Source of the DNA: Bacteroidales bacterium
Lineage (GTDB): Bacteria; Bacteroidota; Bacteroidia; Bacteroidales; UBA932
Direction: 5' to 3'
DNA: 8,178 bases
Assembly (NCBI GenBank): GCA_009774765.1
Contig: VSOK01000071.1
Location: 1-8,178, forward strand
Position 1 is the first letter of the stretch. Every line of letters begins with the position of its first letter. The position numbers and the translations under genes were made by a program. Under the pieces are notes generated by a model that saw only the letters and a list, made by a program, of their open reading frames with translations, was not told where the DNA came from and searched no databases. Of this stretch, positions 1-6,469 are shown one piece after another.

Positions 1-30
1 CCACCAGGTGGGAGAGTAGGTAGCTGCCGT
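1..30 (+). rRNA. rrf: 5S ribosomal RNA, 3' end (partial)
   Basis: The segment GTGGGAGAGTAGGTAGCTGCC matches, from memory, the conserved 3' part of bacterial 5S rRNA (the E. coli equivalent is GCGAGAGTAGGGAACTGCC). The 5' part lies outside the window. The exact 3' end is uncertain because the pairing partner of the terminal stem is not visible. The terminator that follows directly supports the end of an rRNA operon transcribed on the + strand. Confidence 0.82.
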
Positions 31-40
31 TCTCTTCGGG

Positions 41-78
41 TTCCCCGGTCGAAACACTCGGCCGGGGAATCTTTTTTT
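41..78 (+). terminator. Rho-independent terminator of the rRNA operon
   Basis: The arm TTCCCCGGTC (41-50) pairs with GGCCGGGGAA (60-69) over 10 pairs, one of them G-T, around a 9-base loop. Seven T residues follow (72-78). It lies just downstream of the 5S rRNA tail, so it ends the rRNA transcript. Confidence 0.92.
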
Positions 79-300
79 ATGCACACCACTGACGCCTACC
101 GGCAGAGTACCGGCACCGGGGACGGCCCGCCGCCTACTGGAGCCTACACCGTGCTGGGGACGGCAATGATGCCAAGGAAGGGCACGCCAGGACCGCAACA
201 GACGCCTCCGGGATGTCCGGTGCTCCCGGTTCCCAATAATGGGCCGGCGGAACAGGGACACCAGGAATGGGATAAGGGATGGAAGGAAGAGAAAATTTAG
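79..300. other. GC-rich repetitive spacer, no supported gene
   Basis: This spacer is clearly richer in G and C than the genes around it. It contains short direct repeats: TACCGGCA at 97-104 and 108-115, GCCTAC at 94-99, 132-137 and 142-147, and GGGGACGGC at 118-126 and 156-164. It also has small hairpins. GGCA-ATGA-TGCC (162-173) is nested in CGTGC/GCACG (150-154 with 182-186). CCCA-ATAA-TGGG (232-243) is flanked by CCGG on both sides (226-229 and 244-247). An open frame runs 79-300, but it starts inside the T-run end of the terminator and encodes a Pro/Gly/Thr-rich sequence without recognisable features, so I do not call it a gene. It may be a structured RNA or a degenerate spacer. Confidence 0.5.
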
Positions 301-308
301 TATATTTG
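301..308 (+). promoter_or_regulatory. Possible promoter -7 box for the hydrolase
   Basis: TATATTTG fits the Bacteroidetes -7 consensus TAnnTTTG and sits 13 bases before the hydrolase start codon. No TTTG is found 19-21 bases upstream, so the -33 element is missing or weak. The implied leader would be only a few bases long. Confidence 0.4.
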
Positions 309-321
309 AAACAAAAAAATT

Positions 322-1191
322 ATGAAATTTTGTCTTTTATTGAAGTGCTTTTGGGCTTCTCTTGTGTTATTGTGCTCCGGTGAGACGTTTTCTGCGGAGC
401 GTAATAAAGCGAAATTTGTGGATGACGGTTATAATCTGATCAAGGATGTTTCTTATGTTGATGATTCTGAGACGGATGAATACAAGTTGGAGAGATGTAA
501 ACTTGATATATATTATCCTGCAGGTGTGAAGAATTTTGCAACTTTGGTGTGGTTTCACGGTGGCGGTCTTGAAGCAGGAAACAAGGATCTTCCAGATGAA
601 TTGCGCAACTGCGGATTTGCTGTAGTCTCTGTGAACTACAGGTTGTTCCCTAAAGGAAAATGTCCGGATTATATTGAAGATGCCGCTCAGGCTGTAGCCT
701 GGACATTTGATCATATATCTGAATATGGAGGAACTCCTGACCAGATTTATGTGTCGGGGCATTCTGCAGGAGGATATCTTACATTGATGGTTGCTCTGGC
801 AAAAGAATATATGGATGAATATGGACAGGATGCAGACAGGATTGTAAAGGCTTATCCGATCAGCGGACAGACTACGACACATTATACGATCAGGAAAGAA
901 AGGGGTGTCAATGTTGATCTACCCGTGATAGATTCTTTCGCTCCTTCCAATAATGTCCGCAGGGAAGGTGCTCCTGTTGTTCTCATTACAGGTGACAGAG
1001 ATAAGGAGATGCTTGCAAGATATGAGGAGAATGCACATCTGTATTCCATATTGAGACATTTCGGACATCCTGCAGAATTGTTTGAAATTGAAGGGTTTGA
1101 CCACGGAAATGTGCGTGGGCCAGCTTGTTATATCATACGTGATGATATCAGGAGATGCTGGACAGAGTATATTAAAGGGCAGAATAGATAG
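322..1191 (+). CDS. Secreted alpha/beta-hydrolase (esterase/lipase-like)
   Basis: The 289-residue product has the plan of the HGGG (hormone-sensitive-lipase-like) alpha/beta-hydrolase group. The oxyanion-hole motif HGGG is at residues 79-82, the nucleophile elbow GHSAG at 146-150 (Ser148), the likely acid in GDRD (Asp227, with Asp225 as alternative), and the catalytic His in FDH (His261). The complete triad suggests an active carboxylesterase; the substrate cannot be told. The N-terminus is hydrophobic (residues 4-20) and followed by FSA, as in a Sec signal peptide. Cys18 lacks the usual small residue before it, so a lipoprotein is less likely. The ATG at 322 is preceded by an A-rich stretch and gives the signal peptide directly. 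The predicted export argues against a role as the cytoplasmic pimeloyl-ACP methyl ester esterase, which is supplied by bioG. The gap to the following ORF is 50 bases with no terminator seen. Confidence 0.85.
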   Translation: MKFCLLLKCFWASLVLLCSGETFSAERNKAKFVDDGYNLIKDVSYVDDSETDEYKLERCKLDIYYPAGVKNFATLVWFHGGGLEAGNKDLPDELRNCGFAVVSVNYRLFPKGKCPDYIEDAAQAVAWTFDHISEYGGTPDQIYVSGHSAGGYLTLMVALAKEYMDEYGQDADRIVKAYPISGQTTTHYTIRKERGVNVDLPVIDSFAPSNNVRREGAPVVLITGDRDKEMLARYEENAHLYSILRHFGHPAELFEIEGFDHGNVRGPACYIIRDDIRRCWTEYIKGQNR

Positions 1192-1212
1192 CAATAGAAT
1201 CAAGAAATATAA

Positions 1213-1220
1213 TATCTTTG
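1213..1220 (+). promoter_or_regulatory. Possible promoter -7 box ahead of the bio leader
   Basis: TATCTTTG matches TAnnTTTG in the 50-base gap between the hydrolase and the small ORF. A start of transcription near 1226 would leave a leader of about 15 bases to the ATG at 1242. I see no TTTG at the -33 distance. It is the best promoter candidate for the small ORF and, by read-through, for the biotin operon. Confidence 0.4.
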
Positions 1221-1241
1221 CAACTGTTTTGACAGATAAGG

Positions 1242-1577
1242 ATGAGACGTGTATTCAGATATAAATGCAGGATGATCCGGTTCCGCAGGTGGGGCAGGAA
1301 GGCATATTCTACATTCTGCAGTATAGGAAAGCACGTTACGATAGGTCATATTTCTGCCGGAATTGCTGATGCTTCGCTGAAAAAAAGCAAGTCTGTGTCA
1401 CTTACGGCGGTTGTGTCTCCTTTCGGATATTTTCTGTCCGGTGATTCAGAAATGGAGCGGAATGGTTTTGCATCCCCTCCAGTGAGAATGGAGGACATTT
1501 GGTCCGGATCTTTTCAGAATGTTGCAGAAATAGTTGGTATCCCGTCATTTGTAATGGCTGGATGTATTGATATATAA
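1242..1577 (+). CDS. Small basic protein of unknown function, possible leader ORF of the biotin operon
   Basis: This frame encodes 111 residues from the ATG at 1242, or 101 from the ATG at 1272, which begins MIRFRRWGRKAYSTF. The N-terminal third is strongly basic, with RFRRWGRKAY followed by GKHVTIG and ADASLKKS. The C-terminal part is neutral to acidic. There is no signal peptide and no clear membrane segment. I do not know its function. From memory it resembles short Bacteroidales proteins with an RRWxRKxYxxFxSxG...IG pattern that are usually annotated as hypothetical; this recollection is unverified. Its stop codon lies 8 bases before the 5' arm of a strong terminator that precedes bioB. 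A TAnnTTTG box lies upstream. It could be an independent small gene, or a leader whose translation influences the terminator. The length and in-frame position between promoter-like and terminator signals favour a real gene over chance. Confidence 0.6.
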   Translation: MRRVFRYKCRMIRFRRWGRKAYSTFCSIGKHVTIGHISAGIADASLKKSKSVSLTAVVSPFGYFLSGDSEMERNGFASPPVRMEDIWSGSFQNVAEIVGIPSFVMAGCIDI

Positions 1578-1585
1578 TATTATTG

Positions 1586-1617
1586 AGGATGGTCTGTGCA
1601 CAGGCCGTCCTTTTTTT
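1586..1617 (+). terminator. Intrinsic terminator just before bioB (possible attenuator)
   Basis: The arm 1586-1598 (begins AGGATGGTCT) pairs with 1599-1611 (ends AGGCCGTCCT) in an almost perfect palindrome with two G-T pairs and GTGC at the tip. Seven T residues (1611-1617) follow. It is placed 8 bases after the small ORF stop and ends 10 bases before the bioB ATG at 1628. The 10 bases in between cannot hold a promoter, so bioB mRNA must either read through this hairpin or start inside or upstream of it. Confidence 0.88.
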
Positions 1618-1627
1618 GTGTAATTAT

Positions 1628-2587
1628 ATGCTGGATAGTATAATAGAAAGAATAATTGCTTCCGGGGAGGGCATTTCCCCTGATGAAGCGAAGATGATTA
1701 TGGAAAAATGCCGTGAAGATGACATTTTTATAGCGGCGGAGAAGGTGACACGTGCTTGCGTGCCGTCTAAATTCGATTCCTGTTCCATAATAAATGCAAA
1801 ATCCGGAAAATGTCCGGAGGACTGCAAATGGTGCGCACAGTCGGCACATTATAATACAGGTGCGGAAGAATATCCTTTAAGGGATTCCGGACCGATGGTA
1901 AAAGCTGCCTTGATGTGTGCTGAACGTGGAATCGGACGTTTTTCATTTGTAACCAGCGGCAGGCGTCTCAATGACGAGGAAGTAGATTCGCTGTGCAGGA
2001 CGGCAAAGGAAATCCATTCCAGATGCAGCATTTCTCTTTGTATGTCATCAGGACTGCTCTCAAGACAGCAGTTGGAGAGACTGCTTGAGGCGGGAGTCAC
2101 AAGATACCACTGCAATCTTGAGACTGCTCCTTCATATTTCGGTTCCCTTTGTACGACCCATACTCAGGAAAACAAACTGAATACTTTAAGGGCTGCCGTT
2201 GAAGCCGGTATGGATGTATGCAGCGGAGGTATCATCGGTATGGGCGAAACAATGGAACAGCGTATTGAGCTTGCATTCAAGCTGAAGGATACAGGTGTGT
2301 CGTCTGTCCCTGTGAATGTTTTAAGTCCGATAAAAGGAACTCCTCTTGAAGACCAGCCGCTTATAAGCGATTCAGAGGTGCTGAAGACTGTGGCGATGTT
2401 CAGACTTATTCTCCCAAAGGCTTATCTGCGGTTCGCCGGAGGGCTGGCACGCTTTTCCGGTGAGACTATGGTAAAGGCTTACAGGATAGGTATCAATGCT
2501 GCTATTATCGGAGATATGCTGACTACTGAAGGAGCGGATATTTCTGCAAATGTCAAACGTATCAAAGAGGCCGGATATGAATTTTGA
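1628..2587 (+). CDS. bioB: Biotin synthase BioB
   Basis: This radical-SAM enzyme inserts sulfur into dethiobiotin to make biotin, the last step of the pathway. The 319-residue product has the SAM-cluster motif CPEDCKWC, with Cys62, Cys66 and Cys69 as [4Fe-4S] ligands. It also has the BioB signatures YHCNLETA (160-167), VCSGGIIGMGET (197-208), VNVLSPIKGTPL (229-240) and YLRFAGG (266-272). By eye alignment with E. coli BioB, ligands Cys128, Cys188 and Arg260 correspond to Cys138, Cys198 and Arg268, but Cys97 is replaced by Ser106 in RFSFVTSG. Cys162 in YHCNLET is an extra cysteine near the active site. The frame is open from a TTG at 1583, but that lies in the terminator; the ATG at 1628 gives the usual MLDSIIERII-like start. 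The gene overlaps the preferred bioA start by 11 bases. Confidence 0.96.
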   Translation: MLDSIIERIIASGEGISPDEAKMIMEKCREDDIFIAAEKVTRACVPSKFDSCSIINAKSGKCPEDCKWCAQSAHYNTGAEEYPLRDSGPMVKAALMCAERGIGRFSFVTSGRRLNDEEVDSLCRTAKEIHSRCSISLCMSSGLLSRQQLERLLEAGVTRYHCNLETAPSYFGSLCTTHTQENKLNTLRAAVEAGMDVCSGGIIGMGETMEQRIELAFKLKDTGVSSVPVNVLSPIKGTPLEDQPLISDSEVLKTVAMFRLILPKAYLRFAGGLARFSGETMVKAYRIGINAAIIGDMLTTEGADISANVKRIKEAGYEF

Positions 2588-3860
2588 TCTTATGACTGAC
2601 AGCTTTGACAGGGAACATCTCTGGCATCCGTATACATCCACGACAAATCCTTTGCCTGCATATAAGGTCCGGGAGGCTTCCGGCTGCCGTATAACTCTGG
2701 CTGACGGTACCGAACTTATAGAGGGAATGTCCTCCTGGTGGTGTGCTCTGCACGGATATAACCATCCTGTTCTGAACAATGCCGTGGAGATGCAGCTGAA
2801 AAGAATGTCCCATATAATGTTCGGAGGGCTGACACACGATCCGGCTATAGAACTCGGCAAGATTCTTCTGGAGATACTTCCGGAAAGCCTTGACCATATA
2901 TTCTATGCGGACAGCGGATCCGTGGCCGTGGAAGTGGCAATGAAGATGGCAGTACAATATCATTATGCCAAAGGAGCTCCGGAGAGAACGAATTTCGTTA
3001 CGATAAGGTCTGGATATCACGGGGACACATGGAATGCGATGTCTGTATGTGATCCTGTTACCGGTATGCACAGTATATTCGGCTGTTCATTGCCGGTGAG
3101 ATTCTTTGTCCCTCAGCCAAAGAGCCGTTTTGGAGGAGAATGGTGCGAGAGTGATATTCTACCTTTGAAAGATCTGATAGCCAAGAATTCAGACAATATA
3201 GCCGCAATGATTCTTGAACCTGTTGTCCAGGGGGCTGGAGGAATGTGGTTCTATCATCCTGAATATGTCAGGAAAGCGGCGGAACTGTGCAGGGAGAACG
3301 GCATATTGCTTATTTTTGACGAAATAGCCACAGGGTTCGGAAGGACAGGAAAACTGTTCGCCTGGGAGCACACCGGGGTTGTTCCTGATATAATGTGCAT
3401 CGGAAAATCACTTACAGGAGGTTATATGACCTTGTCTGCCGTGCTGGCCACAGATGACGTCGCTGATACGATTTCTGACAACTATCCGAATGCGTTTATG
3501 CACGGTCCTACCTTTATGGGCAACCCGCTTGCCTGCGCTGTGGCCAAGGCTTCTGTAGAACTCCTTCTGGACAGCGGTTGGAAAGATAATGTCAGGCGTA
3601 TAGAAATACAGTTGAATGAGGAGCTTGCACCTGCTCGGGAATTGCCTCAGGTCGCTGATGTACGCGTTCTGGGCGCGATAGGAGTTATTGAGACCAGGGA
3701 GCCTGTAAATATGGAATGGATGCAGCGCAGGTTCATCGAGGAAGGTGTATGGGTACGTCCGTTCGGACGTCTGGTCTATATAATGCCTCCTTTTATAATT
3801 GAAAAGGATGATCTTACCAGGCTGACGACGGCATTGGTCAAGATTGTATCTGAAATGTAA
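2577..3860 (+). CDS. bioA: Adenosylmethionine-8-amino-7-oxononanoate aminotransferase BioA
   Basis: BioA is a PLP-dependent class III aminotransferase that converts KAPA to DAPA with S-adenosylmethionine as amino donor. The product is very close to E. coli BioA in the segments I recall: LWHPYTS near the start, GMSSWWCALHGYNHP, DSGSVAVEVAMKMA, FDEIATGFGRTGKLFAWEH and FMHGPTFMGNPLACA. Counting from the ATG at 2577 (427 residues), the PLP lysine is Lys277 in CIGKSLTGG, the cofactor Asp is Asp248 and the substrate-site Tyr is Tyr19. E. coli BioA has 429 residues. The ATG at 2577 overlaps the end of bioB and has AGAGG a few bases upstream. The ATG at 2592 (422 residues, MTDSFDREHLWHPYTS) is an equally reasonable start. 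An in-frame ATG at 2550 lies deeper inside bioB and is less likely. bioF follows 4 bases after the stop. Confidence 0.96.
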   Translation: MNFDLMTDSFDREHLWHPYTSTTNPLPAYKVREASGCRITLADGTELIEGMSSWWCALHGYNHPVLNNAVEMQLKRMSHIMFGGLTHDPAIELGKILLEILPESLDHIFYADSGSVAVEVAMKMAVQYHYAKGAPERTNFVTIRSGYHGDTWNAMSVCDPVTGMHSIFGCSLPVRFFVPQPKSRFGGEWCESDILPLKDLIAKNSDNIAAMILEPVVQGAGGMWFYHPEYVRKAAELCRENGILLIFDEIATGFGRTGKLFAWEHTGVVPDIMCIGKSLTGGYMTLSAVLATDDVADTISDNYPNAFMHGPTFMGNPLACAVAKASVELLLDSGWKDNVRRIEIQLNEELAPARELPQVADVRVLGAIGVIETREPVNMEWMQRRFIEEGVWVRPFGRLVYIMPPFIIEKDDLTRLTTALVKIVSEM

Positions 3861-3864
3861 TGAT

Positions 3865-5004
3865 ATGGATTTCTCGGTAATACTGAAAGATTTGGCCGTA
3901 TCAGGCAATTTGAGGAAACTGCCTGAAATTGTCCACGATGGCAGATATGTGATTTCCGACGGAAGGAAAATGCTCAATCTGTCATCCAATGACTATCTTG
4001 GAATAGCTTCGGACAGCGGAATGATGGAGGAATTTCTTTCTTCGGCGGATCGTCGGGATCAATTGCTGTCATCTTCATCGTCACGTCTGCTGACGGGCAA
4101 TTTCTCAGTCAACGGCAGACTGGAGGAAAAGCTTGCTGCTTTGTTTTGTGCGGAGGCGGCATTGACGTTTACCAGCGGTTATCATCTGAATACAGGCATT
4201 TTGCCGGCTGTTGCTGATTCACACACTCTTGTTCTTGCGGACAAGCTTGTCCATGCGAGCATAATAGACGGTATACGTCTGAGTGCGGCCAAGACGGTAC
4301 GTTTCCGGCATCAGGACATCTGTCAGCTTGAACATCTCCTTGAGATGAATCATTCTGACTATGAGACGGTAATAATCGTGGTTGAGAGCATATACAGTAT
4401 GGACGGTGATGTGACTGATCTTCGCAGACTTGTGTCTCTCAAAAAGAAATACGGCAATGTGATGTTGTATGTGGATGAAGCTCACGCTGTCGGAGTAAGA
4501 GGGGAGACCGGACTGGGAGTTGCACAGGAGCAGGGATGCGTCCGTGATGTGGATTTTTTGTGCGGAACTTTCGGGAAGGCTCTGGCATCTATAGGCGCGT
4601 ATCTGATATGCTCAGATGAAATAAGACGTTTTCTTGTCAACAGGATGAGAACGTTGATTTTCACTACTGCATTGCCTCCTATAAATGTTCTCTGGACTGA
4701 GTTTGTCGTTGACAGACTGTGCAAATTGGAGGAAAGGAGGCGTCACCTTGCAGGGATTTCTTCGTTTCTTCGTGAATCATTGCGCATAAGGGGATTGGAG
4801 CATCCTTCGGAAAGCCATATCGTGCCCGTGATGGCTGGTGACAGCAGTGAGGCTGTGAGGAAAGCCTCAGAAATGCAACAGGCAGGATTCTATCTTCTTC
4901 CTGTACGTCCTCCGACAGTGCCGGAAGGGACTTCAAGGCTGCGTGTCTCGATGACAGCCGCTATTACTATGGACGAGGTAAAAGATTTGTGCGGACTTAT
5001 ATAG
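3865..5004 (+). CDS. bioF: 8-amino-7-oxononanoate synthase BioF
   Basis: BioF is a PLP enzyme of the alpha-oxoamine synthase family. It condenses L-alanine with pimeloyl-ACP to KAPA with loss of CO2. The 379-residue product shows the family motifs in order: LSSNDYLG (39-46), SSRLLTGNF (72-80), DKLVHASIIDG (126-136, His130 expected to stack on PLP), YVDEAHAVGVRGETGLG (202-218, with Asp204 and His207), GTFGKALASIGAY (234-246, Lys238 the PLP lysine) and RPPTVPEGTSRLR (348-360). The length is normal for the family. The frame stays open upstream to a TTG at 3844 inside bioA, but the ATG at 3865 places it 4 bases after the bioA stop and gives the expected N-terminus. bioG begins one base after its stop codon, so the genes are almost certainly translated from one message. 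Confidence 0.95.
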   Translation: MDFSVILKDLAVSGNLRKLPEIVHDGRYVISDGRKMLNLSSNDYLGIASDSGMMEEFLSSADRRDQLLSSSSSRLLTGNFSVNGRLEEKLAALFCAEAALTFTSGYHLNTGILPAVADSHTLVLADKLVHASIIDGIRLSAAKTVRFRHQDICQLEHLLEMNHSDYETVIIVVESIYSMDGDVTDLRRLVSLKKKYGNVMLYVDEAHAVGVRGETGLGVAQEQGCVRDVDFLCGTFGKALASIGAYLICSDEIRRFLVNRMRTLIFTTALPPINVLWTEFVVDRLCKLEERRRHLAGISSFLRESLRIRGLEHPSESHIVPVMAGDSSEAVRKASEMQQAGFYLLPVRPPTVPEGTSRLRVSMTAAITMDEVKDLCGLI

Positions 5005-5005
5005 A

Positions 5006-5692
5006 ATGAAACAGGTATTTATTAAGAAAGACAACAATACGTCCGTTTTCCTGCTTTTTGGAGGATGGGGGACGAGTCCGGAACTTTTTGCCGGATATGA
5101 GATAAAGCACGGATATGATTTTATGCTGTGCTATGATTATCGTGATCTGGATTTTGATGTTTCCTTATTGGACGGATATGATAATGTGGTCCCTTTGGCC
5201 TGGTCAATGGGAGTATGGGCATATTCATATATTATAGGGAAATTTGATACGGACTGGAAGCCTTGTACTGCAATCGGGGGGACACCGTTCCCTATAGATG
5301 ATACCAAGGGGATTCCTGAGGCCGTTTTCCGCGGGACTCTTGACGGTATGTCCGTGCCTGTACTGCATAAGTTCAGAAGAAGGATGTGCGGACGTGAACT
5401 TGAACATTTTATGTCTCATCTTCCTCAGAGGAATATAGTCGATCTGAAAGAGGAATTGGCTGCAATTGAATCATTTGTGAGAATATATGGTGACGGTATG
5501 AAAGTATGTCCCGGACTGTGGGAAAAGGCGGTGGCCGGTGATGCCGACCTGATTTTTCCTGTCGCCAATCAGGTGAACGCCTGGAAGGAAACCGGTGTAC
5601 CTGTAGTTATTGCGGATGCCGCACATTACAGCAGCGGAATATTTCAGCAGCTTCTTTTGGGAAAGGAGGTCAATAAATCAAATGTAGTGTAA
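5006..5692 (+). CDS. bioG: Pimeloyl-ACP methyl ester esterase BioG
   Basis: The 228-residue product fits the BioG (DUF452) alpha/beta-hydrolase family, which takes the place of BioH and releases pimeloyl-ACP by hydrolysing its methyl ester. Visible motifs are LLFGGWGTS (16-24, oxyanion region), the nucleophile elbow WSMGVW (66-71, Ser67), an acid candidate in GDADLIFP (Asp179 or Asp181), and a catalytic His candidate in ADAAHYSS (His207). There is no signal peptide, which fits a cytoplasmic enzyme. It lies between bioF and bioC, starting 1 base after the bioF stop and sharing 1 base with the bioC start (TAATG). BioG and BioC act on successive ends of the same pimelate-building route, which supports the assignment. 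Fused BioG-BioC proteins exist in some bacteria to my knowledge; here they are separate. Confidence 0.9.
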   Translation: MKQVFIKKDNNTSVFLLFGGWGTSPELFAGYEIKHGYDFMLCYDYRDLDFDVSLLDGYDNVVPLAWSMGVWAYSYIIGKFDTDWKPCTAIGGTPFPIDDTKGIPEAVFRGTLDGMSVPVLHKFRRRMCGRELEHFMSHLPQRNIVDLKEELAAIESFVRIYGDGMKVCPGLWEKAVAGDADLIFPVANQVNAWKETGVPVVIADAAHYSSGIFQQLLLGKEVNKSNVV

Positions 5693-6462
5693 TGGATAAG
5701 AGGCTTGTTGAAAGACGGTTCACTAAAGCTTTGCCGACTTATTCTGACAATGCTTCCGTACAGGATTATGTGGCGGAATCCCTTGTCGGGATGCTTCCTG
5801 AAGCTGGCTGGTCCAGAGTGCTGGAAGTCGGAAGCGGCAGTGGACTTCTTACGCGGAAATTTCTGGACAGATATGCTCCGGAAGTCATGTACGTAAATGA
5901 TCTTTGTCCTGCTGCCGAATCGTATATGGCTGATATACTGGATGAAAGAGTACGTTTTGTTGCCGGAGATGCGGAGGAGATATCCTTTCCGGAGCATCTT
6001 GACCTTATAGTTTCTTCATCAGCCATACAATGGTTCAATGACCTGCCGACTTTTTTCGTAAAGTGCTCCAATGCCCTTTGTGAAGGTGGAGTGCTTGCTC
6101 TGAGTACATACGGGGAACAGAATCTGAAAGAAATAGCATATTTGGAAAATGCAGGATTGGACTATATTTCCTCAAATATGCTGGAGTCTATGCTTTCTGA
6201 AGAGTTCGACATTGTATCTATGTCCGAAAAAACTGTCGAACTGACGTTTGAACATCCGGTTGCAGTTCTCAGGCACCTTAAGGAGACAGGGGTGACAGCT
6301 ACAGGAGGCGGAGTCTGGACAAAGGGAAGGCTGGAGTCATTTGACAGGCGTTACAGGGAAAATTTTTCTGCAGGGCTTTCTTCGGACTGCTGTGCCGGAG
6401 GGGTAAGGTTGACGTATAATCCGGTATGGATTGTAGCGGTTAAAAAGTCATTTAAACAATAG
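5692..6462 (+). CDS. bioC: Malonyl-ACP O-methyltransferase BioC
   Basis: BioC uses S-adenosylmethionine to methylate the free carboxyl of malonyl-ACP, which lets the fatty acid synthesis enzymes extend it to pimeloyl-ACP methyl ester. The 256-residue product has the class I methyltransferase motif VLEVGSGSGLLT (43-54), an acidic strand end at VND (68-70), AGDAEE (91-96), and the BioC-typical SSSAIQWFNDLPTFF (108-122). Near the C-terminus HLKETGVTATGG (195-206) is characteristic of BioC. The length matches the usual 250-260 residues. The start codon overlaps the bioG stop as TAATG, indicating coupled translation. An AGGAGGT at 5664-5670 is 21 bases upstream, too far to be a normal ribosome binding site. 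bioD follows after 7 bases. Confidence 0.95.
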   Translation: MDKRLVERRFTKALPTYSDNASVQDYVAESLVGMLPEAGWSRVLEVGSGSGLLTRKFLDRYAPEVMYVNDLCPAAESYMADILDERVRFVAGDAEEISFPEHLDLIVSSSAIQWFNDLPTFFVKCSNALCEGGVLALSTYGEQNLKEIAYLENAGLDYISSNMLESMLSEEFDIVSMSEKTVELTFEHPVAVLRHLKETGVTATGGGVWTKGRLESFDRRYRENFSAGLSSDCCAGGVRLTYNPVWIVAVKKSFKQ

Positions 6463-6469
6463 TTGCAAT

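Noticed and set aside
79..300. Possible 73-residue protein after the rRNA terminator
   Set aside because: It starts at the end of the terminator T-run, is rich in Pro, Gly and Thr in a GC-rich repetitive stretch, and shows no domain or signal peptide. Long open frames on GC-rich DNA arise easily by chance.
322..1191. Hydrolase as a biotin-pathway esterase (BioH-like)
   Set aside because: It has a signal peptide and an HGGG lipase-type motif, and the operon already has bioG. A promoter-like box separates it from the bio leader.
1578..1585. TATTATTG as a promoter -7 box for bioB
   Set aside because: It differs from TAnnTTTG in one base and has no TTTG at 19-21 bases; the TTTG at 1548-1551 is 26 bases away. 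The start would fall inside the hairpin. It remains a weak alternative to the attenuator idea.
1583..1627. Upstream TTG start for bioB adding 15 residues
   Set aside because: The extension is encoded by the terminator hairpin and T-run, and BioB proteins normally begin as at the ATG at 1628.
1192..1627. BirA or BioR operator for the biotin operon
   Set aside because: I looked for a TTGTAAAC...GTTTACAA type palindrome and found none. A short CTGT/ACAG repeat at 1224-1235 is too small to mean much.
3844..3864. TTG start for bioF inside bioA
   Set aside because: It adds seven atypical residues; the ATG at 3865 fits the usual N-terminus and operon spacing.
2562..3989. Long reverse-strand open frames opposite bioA and bioF (2562-3071, 3408-3989)
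   Set aside because: They lie antisense to well-recognised genes and show no recognisable protein motifs, so they are shadows of the coding strand.
5664..5670. AGGAGGT as ribosome binding site of bioC
   Set aside because: It is 21 bases before the ATG and codes for part of BioG; Bacteroidetes rarely rely on such sites.
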